NCBI RefSeq assembly: GCF_003391395.1 | Contig: NZ_CP024190.1 | Span: 4,774,001 to 4,838,000 of the forward strand | DNA length: 64,000 nucleotides | From: Mycobacterium marinum | Lineage (GTDB): Bacteria > Actinomycetota > Actinomycetes > Mycobacteriales > Mycobacteriaceae | Direction of reading: 5' to 3' | Shown here: positions 18,612 through 27,200 of the stretch, in pieces | How positions within the stretch are numbered: the stretch's first letter is position 1 | How the letters are laid out: every line of letters begins with the position of its first letter | The notes under the pieces: generated by a model | Database searches by the model: none | Seen by the model: only the letters and a program-made list of their open reading frames with translations | Told to the model about the DNA's origin: nothing | Translations under genes and position numbers: made by a program

Positions 18612-18763
18612 TCACTCCGAAACATGGTCATCTCCTCTGCAGAAACGATCTCGGCTCGCTCCCGTCTCGCGGGTGCCGGCTGCAGACGCGGAGGGTCATC
18701 GCATCCTCAGCGTCAGTTGGGTGCTGCCCAGCGCTGGCCAAGCGCGCGGCCAGGGTCGCGAAC

Positions 18764-19363
18764 CTACGCGCGACTTTCCAAGTTTATTGCTGGACTTTCC
18801 TGGTTGATTTCCGGTCGTGTCGCGATTCCCCTGACGTAAGGAACCTCGCAATCCTCACAACCCCAAATCAACTTGTGCATATAGCAGCCCACGCAAAATC
18901 CGAGCGTGGCCTCCGACCAGGTCAGGACAAAACAGATCGCGACAACAACCGCCATCGCCACGGGCGAGGCACCCAACAGCCGCATGGCAAGACACGTCGC
19001 CGCCAAGGCGGCACCGAGCAACCACGCAAAGCGTTTTGGCCGCGTCGGTTTCCACACCGGGCGAGTACCCATCGTCAACGCCGTGCCCAGAATTCCGGTT
19101 GGGCTCAACGGCGTTAGTCCCGTGGCCGCCGCGGCCAACATGTCAAAAAGCACGAACGGACCAACGATGATCACCGGATCGGTTTCCGGCCGCAGCAAAA
19201 GCAACGCGATGGTGATTGCCGAGATGATGTTCAGCAAACCCGCCCGCGCGCGCGTCGCGACTTCGTTGATGCGTGGTTCCGCATGTCCATGCGTCATCTG
19301 CCCCATTGCCCACCACGGGGTATTGAGAAAGGCATGCTCGAGTGGGACTCGCCGACTAACCAT
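18764..19363 (-). CDS. DUF4395 membrane protein with paired CxxC motifs
   Basis: A 199-residue membrane protein with about four hydrophobic segments and the DUF4395 pattern RINEVATRARAGLLNI near the N-terminus. Residues around 155-175 carry CVGCYMHKLIWGCEDC, that is two CxxC pairs bracketing a membrane helix, which suggests metal binding or thiol redox chemistry. The ATG at 19363 has AGGA upstream. It sits between rdgB and rphA, which are adjacent in M. tuberculosis, so it is a lineage-specific addition or a loss elsewhere. Function unknown. Confidence 0.8.
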   Translation of the reverse strand: MVSRRVPLEHAFLNTPWWAMGQMTHGHAEPRINEVATRARAGLLNIISAITIALLLLRPETDPVIIVGPFVLFDMLAAAATGLTPLSPTGILGTALTMGTRPVWKPTRPKRFAWLLGAALAATCLAMRLLGASPVAMAVVVAICFVLTWSEATLGFCVGCYMHKLIWGCEDCEVPYVRGIATRPEINQESPAINLESRA

Positions 19364-19586
19364 TAATTGATCCTAGAAACGTGACGGAACATTGGTTTTG
19401 GCAAAACTCAATTTGACGTCGCGAGTTTACCATAACGGCATGGCACGGAACGCTGACCAGCCATTTTGAGTCAACTAAAGTCAGCGAAAGCCAAGGCGAG
19501 CCAGCGGCAGCGACGTGCCCACCGCCGACCAATTTCCACCCCGAATCCACGCGGATTCGATGGCCCGGGAGGCCAGGTTGGCAGGC

Positions 19587-20366
19587 TCAGCTTCCGAACG
19601 CTTTCGACGGCGGCGGCCCTTCGGGCAATACACCCGGGTACGGCAGCGCCAAGGCATCACGCTGGGCGGCAAACAACGTGTCGCATGCCCCCAGCGCCAT
19701 GTCCAGCAGCTTGTCCAAGGTCGACCGCGGGAACGTCGCGCCCTCACCGGTGCCCTGCACTTCAACCAGCGTCCCGGTGTCGGTGGCAACGACATTCATG
19801 TCGACCTCGGCGCGGGAGTCTTCCTCGTAAGGCAGGTCCACCCGAACCCGGCCATCGACCACACCCACGCTGACCGCAGCGATGGCGCAGGACAACGGCC
19901 TCGGATCCGACAACTTGCCGGCCGCCGCCAAGTAGTTCACCGCGTCTGCCAGTGCCACGTAGGCACCGGTGATGGCCGCGGTGCGGGTGCCGCCATCCGC
20001 CTGCAACACGTCACAGTCGACAGCGATGGTGTTCTCCCCCAGCGCCGCCAAGTCGATGCATGCCCGCAGCGACCGGCCGACCAGCCGGCTGATCTCCTGG
20101 GTGCGTCCGCCGACCCGCCCTTTCACCGATTCCCGGTCTGAGCGGGTGTGGGTTGCCGACGGCAGCATCGCGTATTCCGCGGTGAGCCACCCCAGCCCGG
20201 ACCCCTTGCGCCAGCGCGGCACGCCTTCGGTGACGCTGGCCGTGCACATCACCTTGGTGCGACCGAATTCGATCAGTACCGAACCCGCGGGGTTTTCGGT
20301 GAACCCTCGGGTGATAACCACTGGGCGAAGCTCGTCGTCGCGGCGGCCGTCTTCTCGTTTGGACAC
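19587..20366 (-). CDS. rphA: RphA, ribonuclease PH
   Basis: A 259-residue phosphorolytic 3' to 5' exoribonuclease that trims tRNA 3' ends. It shows KREDGR, FTENPAGSVLIEFG, SVTEGVPRW, SRSDRESVKGRVGGRTQEI with the phosphate-site arginines, and the DCDVLQADGGTRTA active region. The start is GTG 20366 (SKREDGR follows); this gives exactly the M. tuberculosis length I recall. The frame is open for another 45 codons upstream without family similarity. It lies just downstream of the Rv1339-type phosphodiesterase gene. Confidence 0.95.
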   Translation of the reverse strand: MSKREDGRRDDELRPVVITRGFTENPAGSVLIEFGRTKVMCTASVTEGVPRWRKGSGLGWLTAEYAMLPSATHTRSDRESVKGRVGGRTQEISRLVGRSLRACIDLAALGENTIAVDCDVLQADGGTRTAAITGAYVALADAVNYLAAAGKLSDPRPLSCAIAAVSVGVVDGRVRVDLPYEEDSRAEVDMNVVATDTGTLVEVQGTGEGATFPRSTLDKLLDMALGACDTLFAAQRDALALPYPGVLPEGPPPSKAFGS

Positions 20367-20467
20367 GACGCCAACCCTAGCTCGACCGACAGAGACCAAT
20401 CCGAGGGCGCCCGACACGCACGGGCGGCGCTGACGATCCGGGCCACCCGCGAGCCCGACGCAGCAGT

Positions 20468-21286
20468 TCAGCCCAGGCTGACTTCGAAAGTCTCGTCGCA
20501 CACCACCGCGTGCACGGGGCCATCAAATTCCGCTTTGGCCTCGCTGATCACGTCCTCACGCGACGTCCACGGCGGGATGTGGGTCAGCAACAGTTCGCGA
20601 ACACCGGCGCGGGCCGCGGCTCTCCCGGCCTCAGTCCCGGACAGGTGCAAGTCCGGCGGGCGATCCGGCGAGTGCGTCCAGGACGCCTCGCACAAGAAAA
20701 CGTCAACGCCGCGAGCCAGCTCGATGAGCTGATCACACATTCCGGTGTCACCGCTGTACGCCAGCGATGCGCCGGTGGAATCGGTAAAGCGCATGCCGTA
20801 GGACTCAGTGGGATGTGCGACCACCGTCGGCACCACTGTGACGCCGCCAAGGGTCACCGGTTCGCCGTCGACCCAATGGCGCACATCGAAGATGTCCGAG
20901 CAATCGTCGATCTCTCCGCCGAAGGGTGATGACGCCGCGCCCAAACGAGACCAGGTGTCACTCGGGCCGTATAGCAACGCCTTACCTTTGGGGCGCGACG
21001 GGTGGTAACGCCGCCACACGAACAACCCCGGCATATCGAGGCAATGATCGGCGTGCAGATGCGACAAAAGCACATGCACGGATGCGGGATCCAGATGCCG
21101 CTGCAGCGCGCCCAGCACTCCCCCACCGAAGTCGATGACGATCGGTGGAGTGTCCGGAGCCCTCAGCAGATAACCCGACGCCGCCGAGTCCGGACCTACG
21201 ACACTTCCGGAACATCCGAGCACCGTTATTCGCACGGACACTACTGTGCCATGCCCGTTACCTCGATGAGAAAAACATCGCCGCAT
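20468..21286 (-). CDS. Rv1339-type metallo-beta-lactamase-fold cAMP phosphodiesterase
   Basis: A 272-residue MBL-fold hydrolase with the zinc motif HLHADHCLDMPG, further ligands in VAHPTES and YSGDTGMCDQ, and LLTHIPPW near the C-terminus. The M. tuberculosis orthologue Rv1339 is an atypical class II cAMP phosphodiesterase whose activity lowers cAMP and changes drug tolerance. In M. tuberculosis its upstream neighbour is murI; here 16 kb of accessory genes separates the two. A GTG at 21241 (VSVRITVLG) is an alternative start, but the upstream part resembles the M. tuberculosis N-terminus, so I keep the longer form. Confidence 0.88.
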   Translation of the reverse strand: MRRCFSHRGNGHGTVVSVRITVLGCSGSVVGPDSAASGYLLRAPDTPPIVIDFGGGVLGALQRHLDPASVHVLLSHLHADHCLDMPGLFVWRRYHPSRPKGKALLYGPSDTWSRLGAASSPFGGEIDDCSDIFDVRHWVDGEPVTLGGVTVVPTVVAHPTESYGMRFTDSTGASLAYSGDTGMCDQLIELARGVDVFLCEASWTHSPDRPPDLHLSGTEAGRAAARAGVRELLLTHIPPWTSREDVISEAKAEFDGPVHAVVCDETFEVSLG

Positions 21287-21618
21287 TCGTTGATCAGAAT
21301 CTTCCCGAGAATGCCGTTCTGCACTTTCAGCTTGCCAACGCGGCGACGTTTCGCTGCGCGGCTACCGGTCGCGTCGGCGTGACGATGTGGGACCTGACGG
21401 CGCGGACCGCTCGCAGCCAAAGCCGAGGCCCATCGCCGCGAAATTCCCTAAGCGGGCTTCGCGTGCCAAGGTAATGTGGCCGCACGCACCGGAAGGTAGG
21501 GACACTGTGCCGATGGAGTGGCCACCATTGACCTCAACAATGTCGAGGCCCGTGCCCGACGGACCCTCCACGCCCGGTTACGCCGACGCGTGCCGCTCGG
21601 CGAGAAGAAGTACCCGCC
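21287..21618. other. Intergenic stretch with a possible gene remnant
   Basis: No intact gene. On the plus strand, about 21270-21400 reads in one frame ARYLDEKNIAAFVDQNLPEN followed by AVLHFQLANAATFRCAATG, which has the composition of a real protein but no start or supporting context. I see no RNA gene or clear promoter here. It marks the left edge of the accessory block that separates the Rv1339 homologue from murI. Confidence 0.3.
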
Positions 21619-22344
21619 GTGGCTAAGGGGTCTGCCGAAACATCGGGCGACGAAGTATCCGGCAAGCCGCTGCCCGCGGACGAACCCGCGGACGAAGCGC
21701 AATCAAACCCGGCCGGCGCTGACTCCGACTCCGATGCAGAGCCCGACACCGAACCCGACTCGGAATCGGATGGCGAGCCCGACGCGGACGCCCCGGCCGA
21801 AACCGAGGACGCCTCCCAGCCGGAGGACTCGCGGCCACGACGCCGCCGACCCCACCTCAAGTCCAGTTGGGCCGCCGTGTTGGCCTGGGTCGTGCTGCCG
21901 AGCCTCGCGCTGCTGCTGGCAATCACCGCAGGTGTCCTCCGCTGGCAGTACGACACGATGCGTTACGCCCAGATCGCCGGGGTCCAAGCGCTGCAGGCCG
22001 CCCGGGAAGGCACGGTGGCGATGTTGTCGTACAAACCCGAGACAGTCGAAAAGGACCTGACCGCCGCCCAGGACCACCTCACCGGAACCTTCCGCGACTC
22101 CTACACCCAGCTGACCAAAGACGTGGTCATCCCCGGCGCCAAACAGCAACGGATTTCGGCGGTGGCTCGGGTGCCCGCGGCCGCCACCGTATCGGCGGAT
22201 TGGGGCCATGCCGTGGTGCTTGTCTTCGTAGATCAGACCACGGTCATCGGCGACGACCCACCCACCGATATGGCATCGACGGTGCGAGTGAAACTCGACA
22301 AGGTCGGCGACCGTTGGCTGATCTCCGAATTCCAACCCATTTGA
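21619..22344 (+). CDS. Mce-associated membrane protein (stand-alone)
   Basis: A 241-residue protein with a long acidic, low-complexity N-terminus of about 75 residues, an arginine patch (RPRRRRPHLKS), one transmembrane helix (about residues 85-105), and a C-terminal domain of about 130 residues. That domain has the Mam pattern: ALQAAREGTVAMLSYKPETV, DLTAAQDHLTGTFRDSY, a beta-rich end and DRWLISEFQPI. It resembles Rv1362c/Rv1363c-type proteins. The start is GTG 21619. It lies 5 kb from the mce operon but in the same accessory block, so it may serve as an accessory subunit of that transporter. Confidence 0.82.
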   Translation: MAKGSAETSGDEVSGKPLPADEPADEAQSNPAGADSDSDAEPDTEPDSESDGEPDADAPAETEDASQPEDSRPRRRRPHLKSSWAAVLAWVVLPSLALLLAITAGVLRWQYDTMRYAQIAGVQALQAAREGTVAMLSYKPETVEKDLTAAQDHLTGTFRDSYTQLTKDVVIPGAKQQRISAVARVPAAATVSADWGHAVVLVFVDQTTVIGDDPPTDMASTVRVKLDKVGDRWLISEFQPI

Positions 22345-22620
22345 GATCTACGAGTGCACTAGCGCATTTGAATATCGCAAGAGCGTGACGGCTCTGCTGG
22401 TGGCCAATGTGGGCATTGTGGGGCATTGTGGGCAATGAGTGATCATCGCGACCGGCCCAGCAGCCGCCCCTGAGGTTGCCCGTCTGGCCCTTACCGCGCG
22501 CCCGCGCACCAATTTGACGGGGCCTCCGGTGACTGCCCGTATATCGGGCGAACCGAAACCATTCGAAGCCGCAATCGACGTCAGCAGCGCTCATTCATCG
22601 ATGCGATCCCACGTTTGGTT
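22345..22620. other. Intergenic region with a short direct repeat
   Basis: Convergent-gene gap. GTGGGCATTGTGGGGCATTGTGGGC at about 22408-22434 is a short tandem repeat of a 12-13 nt unit. An ORF of 61 codons at 22439-22624 has no visible ribosome site and I do not call it. No terminator hairpin with a U-tract is evident. Confidence 0.3.
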
Positions 22621-24948
22621 TTAGGTAGCCACATCCAGGGCCGCTCGCACAATGCTGTCGGTGTCGATGCCGTGGTAGCGGTAGACGTCCTCGAGGGCCC
22701 CGGCCTGGCCGAATCCGGATACTCCCAACGCGGTCAAACGGACCTGCTGGATGTTGGTCAGGAAAGCAAGAGTGTGAGGGTGTCCGTCGAGGACGGTGAC
22801 CATCGGTGTCGCACGGTCGGCGGGGAAGAGCTGATCCAGGATCCAGGTATCGGCGGATCTCCTGCCCTGACGCGCCTGCCACGCTTGAAACAGCAGGCCG
22901 GGGCTGGTGATGCAGAGCACGTCGGCCGGCACCCCGGCCCGATTGAGCCGGTCGGCCGCGGCAAGGGCCTCGGTGATCACCGCACCCATCGCCGCAATGG
23001 TCACTTTCGCGCCGTCTGGGCGCCGCAACGGATAGCCACCCGCAACCACCTGGCGGCGACGACGCTCGCGGGCGGCGGGGTCATCCGGTACGGCGGCCAG
23101 GGCCTGGTCCACAGGCCGAGTCGACAACCTCAGGTAGGCCGACGTTCCATCGGGTCTTCCGAGCCGGGCGAGGCTGGCCAGCAGGGTCCATTCGACATCG
23201 ATCGCGAACGCTGGCTCATAGCTGATGCAGCCCGGTTGTTCGAGCCCGATCGATGGGGTCTTGATGGACTGGTGTGCACCGCCTTCGGCGGCCAGGCTGA
23301 CCCCTGACGGAGTGCCGATGAGGATGGACTGGCCGCCCGCGTAGATCCCGAAAGACCATGGTTCGAGCGCCCTCTCGACGAATGGGTCGTAGAGCACCCC
23401 GATAGGGAAAAGAGTTTGTCCCCAACGACTCCACGTGGCGCCCAGTTCGCCGATCAGGCCAACCAGGTTCGTCTCGGCGATACCGAGTTCCATATGTTGC
23501 CCGCTGGGACGTTCGTTCCAGTGCATCAGAGTCTGGGCATCATCGGCGAACCAGTTGTGTCGCTCGCTCGCCGACCACACCCCGACCTTGTTCACCCATC
23601 CAGCCAGGTTGGTCGTCGAGCTGACGTCAGGACTGACCGTGACGACACGCTTCGCCGCGTCGGGTGCCTCGCGGATCAGGTCGAGCAGGACACGGCCGAG
23701 AGCGGCCTGGGTCGTTGCGGTGCCTTTGGGAGTACGACCGATGTCACTCGGGACGGTTGGGGATTTGGCGGCCGGAATCGGGTCGCGCCGTAGCCGCTCT
23801 GCGGTCTCGGCGCAGAGCCGCCCCATCGGGCCGTCAGGCGCGAAGCGTAGCCAAGGGCTATTGGGGTTCATTCCCAGTCGTGCTGCCAGAGCGGCGTATT
23901 CGTCATGGCTGAGCAGGGCGGAATGGTTCTGTGGATGGCCCTCTGTGGGTAGCCCGAAACCCTTGATCGTGTAGGCGATGATGACCGTGGGTCGGGTGTC
24001 ATCGATCTGTTGGTATGCCTCGATCAGGGCTGCCAGGTCGTGACCACCCAAGTTGCGGATCGCCGCCGTGAGCGTCGCGTCATCGATGTCGGCGATCAAC
24101 GCGGCGATTTCGCCGGAAAGTGGACCGTCACCGGGGAGTCGCTGGCGGATCTGCTCGGCATCGCAGCGCAGCAGACGTTGGTATTCCGCGTTTTCCATCG
24201 CAACGATGCGCCGGCGCAGCGCTTCCCCTCCGGGACGGCTGAACAGGGACCGGAGAAGTCGGCCAAAGTTGACTGTTATGACCTGCCAGCCTGCCGCGTC
24301 GAACATTGCCTCGAGTCGGTGCGCAGCGATGTTGGGTACCACTCGGTCCAAGGACTGGCGGTTGAGGTCGACGATCCAGACGACTTCGCCGAGTTCGGCG
24401 ATCCCGGGATCCAGTATGGCCTCCCATACCGCACCCTCGTCGAGTTCGGCGTCGCCGACCAGAGAGTACTGCCGACCGTTGCCGCCGGCATCCAACTGGG
24501 CGTTGACGTAACGGCGCGCCACGGCCCCCCAGATCGGGGCGGTTGCCCCGATCCCGACTGACCCGGTCGAGTAGTCCACCGGATCCGGATCCTTGGACCG
24601 GCTCGGATAGGACTGCAGGCCACCGAACTCACGCAGCGTGGTCATGTGTTCTTCGTCCAGCGCGCCGAGCAGGTAGTTGATGCTGTGCAACACCGGTGAG
24701 GCGTGGGGCTTGACCGACACCCGATCCCCGGCCTGCAGTTGTTGAAACCACAGTGAAGTCATGATGGTCACCATTGACGCGCTCGAGGCCTGATGGCCGC
24801 CGACCTTCAATCCCGAGCTATCCGACCGCACCCGGTTGGCGTGATGGACCATCGACGTCGACAGCCACAGCACCCGCTCGGCGATGGCCTCGAGTGTGTC
24901 GACACTGACGATTCCACGACTGGTATCGACTGAGGTGGTCGAGTTCAT
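22621..24948 (-). CDS. MdeB/AceE-like thiamine-diphosphate 2-oxoacid dehydrogenase E1
   Basis: A 775-residue single-chain transketolase-fold enzyme of the homodimeric E1 type. The ThDP-binding motif starts at GDAELDEGAVWEAI (about residue 165) and ends at the asparagine of DLNRQS (about 196). VGIGATAPIWG and an HxN-like GHPQNHSA follow, and the pyrimidine-domain HMELGIAETNLVG carries the conserved glutamate. It is shorter than AceE (about 890-930 residues) and resembles Pseudomonas MdeB, the 2-oxobutyrate dehydrogenase E1 of methionine catabolism, which also has an Lrp-type regulator beside it. It is divergent from that regulator here. No E2, E3 or methionine gamma-lyase gene is nearby, so partners must be encoded elsewhere. 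The MdeB assignment is by recall and context. Confidence 0.75.
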   Translation of the reverse strand: MNSTTSVDTSRGIVSVDTLEAIAERVLWLSTSMVHHANRVRSDSSGLKVGGHQASSASMVTIMTSLWFQQLQAGDRVSVKPHASPVLHSINYLLGALDEEHMTTLREFGGLQSYPSRSKDPDPVDYSTGSVGIGATAPIWGAVARRYVNAQLDAGGNGRQYSLVGDAELDEGAVWEAILDPGIAELGEVVWIVDLNRQSLDRVVPNIAAHRLEAMFDAAGWQVITVNFGRLLRSLFSRPGGEALRRRIVAMENAEYQRLLRCDAEQIRQRLPGDGPLSGEIAALIADIDDATLTAAIRNLGGHDLAALIEAYQQIDDTRPTVIIAYTIKGFGLPTEGHPQNHSALLSHDEYAALAARLGMNPNSPWLRFAPDGPMGRLCAETAERLRRDPIPAAKSPTVPSDIGRTPKGTATTQAALGRVLLDLIREAPDAAKRVVTVSPDVSSTTNLAGWVNKVGVWSASERHNWFADDAQTLMHWNERPSGQHMELGIAETNLVGLIGELGATWSRWGQTLFPIGVLYDPFVERALEPWSFGIYAGGQSILIGTPSGVSLAAEGGAHQSIKTPSIGLEQPGCISYEPAFAIDVEWTLLASLARLGRPDGTSAYLRLSTRPVDQALAAVPDDPAARERRRRQVVAGGYPLRRPDGAKVTIAAMGAVITEALAAADRLNRAGVPADVLCITSPGLLFQAWQARQGRRSADTWILDQLFPADRATPMVTVLDGHPHTLAFLTNIQQVRLTALGVSGFGQAGALEDVYRYHGIDTDSIVRAALDVAT

Positions 24949-25035
24949 GGTGCCCCACCTAGGAGATTGGCTTGTGCAGATGAATCAGCAAGTGCAACGG
25001 TCTCATATGATTTCGGCAAGTAGGTCGATGAAATC

Positions 25036-25050
25036 TGAGCAATATGCTCA
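25036..25050. promoter_or_regulatory. Candidate Lrp/AsnC operator
   Basis: TGAGCAATATGCTCA is a perfect inverted repeat with 6-bp arms (TGAGCA/TGCTCA) around a 3-bp AT centre. Its 15-bp length and AT-rich middle match the Lrp-family site pattern. It lies in the 138-bp divergent promoter of the E1 gene and the regulator gene, 37 bp before the regulator start. Confidence 0.65.
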
Positions 25051-25086
25051 CATGGGATGTGTTACTTCGGCCTCAAGGAGGGCAAT

Positions 25087-25575
25087 ATGCCCAAGCGGGA
25101 TCACCTCATCGATGACATCGATACGCAAATCCTGCACGCCCTGATCAAGGATCCGCGCGCGGCCGTAGTCGCGCTGGCGCACACTACGGGGTTGGCCCGC
25201 AACACGATTCACGCACGGTTGGCCAAGCTGGAAGCGGACGGCGTCCTTCAGTCTTTCGAGCGCCGCATCGATCCTGCCGCGCTTGGCTATTCGCTGACCG
25301 CCTTCATCATGGTGACCGTCACCCAACGCAAATTGGGCGAGATCGGCAATGCACTCGAGGGTGTGCCCGAGGTTCTCGAAGTCCACGGGCTCAGCGGTGT
25401 CACCGACTTGCTGGTCCACATCGTCGCCCGCAACGCCGAGGACCTTTACCGCATCGCAGGCCAGATCCTTGACATCGACGGCGTCGAGAAGACCACAACG
25501 GGGTTGGTGATGAGGCGTCTGGTCGACTATCGGCTCAGCCCGTTGCTGGCTTCCGCCCAGTCGACCGGCAAATGA
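25087..25575 (+). CDS. Lrp/AsnC-family regulator (MdeR-like)
   Basis: A 162-residue feast/famine regulator: an N-terminal HTH (DIDTQILHALIKDPRA, ARNTIHARLAKLEADGVL) and a C-terminal RAM ligand-binding domain (LTAFIMVTVTQ, VLEVHGLSGVTDLLVHIV). I place the start at ATG 25087 because AAGGAGG lies 5 nt upstream; the frame also opens at 25057. It is divergent from the MdeB-like E1 gene with a palindromic site between them, so it most likely controls that enzyme in response to an amino acid or 2-oxoacid. Confidence 0.88.
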   Translation: MPKRDHLIDDIDTQILHALIKDPRAAVVALAHTTGLARNTIHARLAKLEADGVLQSFERRIDPAALGYSLTAFIMVTVTQRKLGEIGNALEGVPEVLEVHGLSGVTDLLVHIVARNAEDLYRIAGQILDIDGVEKTTTGLVMRRLVDYRLSPLLASAQSTGK

Positions 25576-25939
25576 ACGTCGGCGACCAGAGCATCCGGCA
25601 GACGGCCTCGACTTGTTCGATGCTGTTGCACCGGACCAACTGAACATCGGGCGCATCGGCCGCGCGTCATCACCGGCAATGGCCCGGCACGCATCGCCGC
25701 ACATCTGCCGGCGCATGCTGCTGATTCCGGCTGAAACTGTGCAACACTTGCACCGCAAGCGCCATTCTTGCACCAATCAGACAATTGAACGAGAACTCCA
25801 ATCATTGAGCTCAAACGGAACTGCCCTCATTTCGATACTTGGCGTACGGTCCCGAGCTAGTCGGCGGACCGGAGGCTGGTGCGCCGATGAACTGCCCGCC
25901 GGTGGTGCCGTAGGCAGCGGGGCGACAGGAGGTCCTCGG
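25576..25939. other. 364-bp stretch without a gene
   Basis: Open frames here are short and have no family-like sequence; the frame of the CAP protein is open through this stretch but lacks similarity. AGGAGG at 25928-25933 is the ribosome site of the following gene. No promoter motif is obvious. Confidence 0.4.
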
Positions 25940-26440
25940 ATGGCAGGTGGACACCTGCGAAAGCAGATGCCGCTGCCGGTAATGATCGGCCTGGCGCTGC
26001 TGAGCGCGGCATTGTCGACGGCTCCGGCGGCGCACGCCGACAACAAGAGACTCAACGACGGTGTAGTGGCCAACGTCTACACCATCCAACACCAGGCCGG
26101 GTGCACCAGCGAGTTGCGAATTGATCCGCGCCTGCAATTGGCCGCCCAGTGGCATACCAACGATGTGCTGGGAAATCGTGCCCTAGACGGAGATATCGGA
26201 TCGGATGGGTCGACACCGAGCGACCGGGCGGCGGCCGCCGGATTTCGCGGTGATGTCGCCGAAACGGTGGCAATCAACCCGGCCTTGGCAATCAGCGGTG
26301 TCGAGCTGATAAATCAGTGGTACAACAACCCCGACTACCTCGCGATCATGCGCGACTGCAAATACACCGCGATCGGGGTTTGGTCGGAGAACAGCCTGGA
26401 CCGCACCGTGGTGGTGGCCGTCTACGGTTCACCCACGTGA
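25940..26440 (+). CDS. Secreted CAP/SCP-domain protein
   Basis: A 166-residue exported protein with a signal peptide (MAGGHLRKQM, then a hydrophobic core ending APAAHA before DNKRLND). The CAP domain includes NVYTIQHQAGC, LAAQWHTNDVLGNRALDGD with a histidine of the CAP cavity, ETVAINPALAISG and IGVWSENSLDRTVVVAVYG. The ATG has AGGAGG 6 nt upstream; the longer open frame lacks a signal. Small mycobacterial CAP proteins are secreted and some bind lipids or sterols, which would fit a location just upstream of an mce lipid-import operon, but that link is an inference. Confidence 0.82.
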   Translation: MAGGHLRKQMPLPVMIGLALLSAALSTAPAAHADNKRLNDGVVANVYTIQHQAGCTSELRIDPRLQLAAQWHTNDVLGNRALDGDIGSDGSTPSDRAAAAGFRGDVAETVAINPALAISGVELINQWYNNPDYLAIMRDCKYTAIGVWSENSLDRTVVVAVYGSPT

Positions 26441-26468
26441 GCGCCGCCAACCGGCTGGCTTGGCGGGT

Positions 26469-26963
26469 TCACAGCCCAACCGAGATCGGCCCCAGCTGCG
26501 TGCACACCTGTACCGGGGGGTTGCCCACCAGGGCGCAGCCGTTACCCGTCGCGATGTAAGTCAACCCCGCGCGCCACGGGCGAAAGTTCAACTCCGCCGC
26601 GGTCCAACCGGCTTCGGCGTGGCATTGCGTGCCCACGCCGTCGGCCCGAATGCAAGCAGTCACCCGCACCGGCTGGGCGTCGCCCGAACAGCTGGTCGCG
26701 ACGATGCTGGAGGTGACCGCGGCTACCCCGGACGCGAGGGTGGTATGCCGTGGCGGGTCCAGGCGGTACGAGCAGGACGCCGCCGGCCCGGGTGTGGCAG
26801 GCGTTCGTGGTGGCGTGGCCCAGCTCAACGCCGAGGGCGCGGCTGCGCCAATCAGAACCGCGAACAACCCGGTCATGGCCGATCGTTTGAGCCAGGACCG
26901 CATGGCAGAAAGGCCGCTTTGCGGGCTGGCTCCCGATCGGGGTGTCGATGGCTGTGTGGGCAT
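26469..26963 (-). CDS. Exported protein of unknown function
   Basis: A 164-residue protein. An internal hydrophobic segment (SAMTGLFAVLIGAAAPSALSW) follows a basic region, consistent with a signal peptide or anchor. The mature part has several cysteines (SCSYRL, ATSCSGD, TACIRADG, TQCHAEAG, GNGCALVG, QVCTQLG), probably disulfide-bonded. I choose ATG 26963, which has GAGGAAA upstream; ATG 26903 would start right before the hydrophobic segment and is also possible. It faces away from the mce operon across a shared promoter region. I do not recognise the family. Confidence 0.6.
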   Translation of the reverse strand: MPTQPSTPRSGASPQSGLSAMRSWLKRSAMTGLFAVLIGAAAPSALSWATPPRTPATPGPAASCSYRLDPPRHTTLASGVAAVTSSIVATSCSGDAQPVRVTACIRADGVGTQCHAEAGWTAAELNFRPWRAGLTYIATGNGCALVGNPPVQVCTQLGPISVGL

Positions 26964-27076
26964 CGGATGCTCGTTTCCTCGCCACGCGGATTGCATCGCT
27001 GGACTCGCGCTAACCGCGACACCTCGATCAAACCACACGAAAAACACCAAGATGAGGTCCAAAGGCCATCGCTTTC

Positions 27077-27100
27077 TGACGTTCACAAGTGTTAACGTCA
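27077..27100. promoter_or_regulatory. Palindrome upstream of the mce operon
   Basis: Arms TGACGTT (27077-27083) and AACGTCA (27094-27100) are perfect inverted repeats 10 nt apart, with a smaller CAC-AA-GTG symmetry inside. This lies about 120 bp before yrbEA and between divergent genes, where a TetR-type mce repressor such as Mce3R or KstR homologues would act. No regulator gene is adjacent. Confidence 0.5.
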
Positions 27101-27137
27101 GCCACATTTACATCGCTGCGGTGTTCTCGGAGGGACG

Positions 27138-27200
27138 GTGCTCACCGAAGAAAGACAGCAGTCAATACCTGTCGTCAGCGGGCAGGCGGGCACTCGCTGA
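27138..27200 (+). CDS. 20-codon leader ORF before yrbEA
   Basis: GTG 27138 is preceded by GGAGGG, and the frame encodes VLTEERQQSIPVVSGQAGTR before a TGA whose last base is the first base of the yrbEA ATG (TGATG). It may be a translationally coupled leader or the original N-terminus of yrbEA after a frameshift. Confidence 0.3.
   Translation: MLTEERQQSIPVVSGQAGTR

Noticed and set aside
22408..22434. Short tandem repeat as a CRISPR or regulatory array
   Set aside because: Only two and a half copies of a 12-13 nt unit without spacers; best seen as a minor sequence repeat.
22439..22624. 61-codon plus-strand ORF
   Set aside because: No ribosome site, overlaps the end of the convergent E1 gene, and no similarity is apparent.
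24128..24511. Short frames opposite the E1 gene
   Set aside because: Shadows of a conserved transketolase-fold gene.
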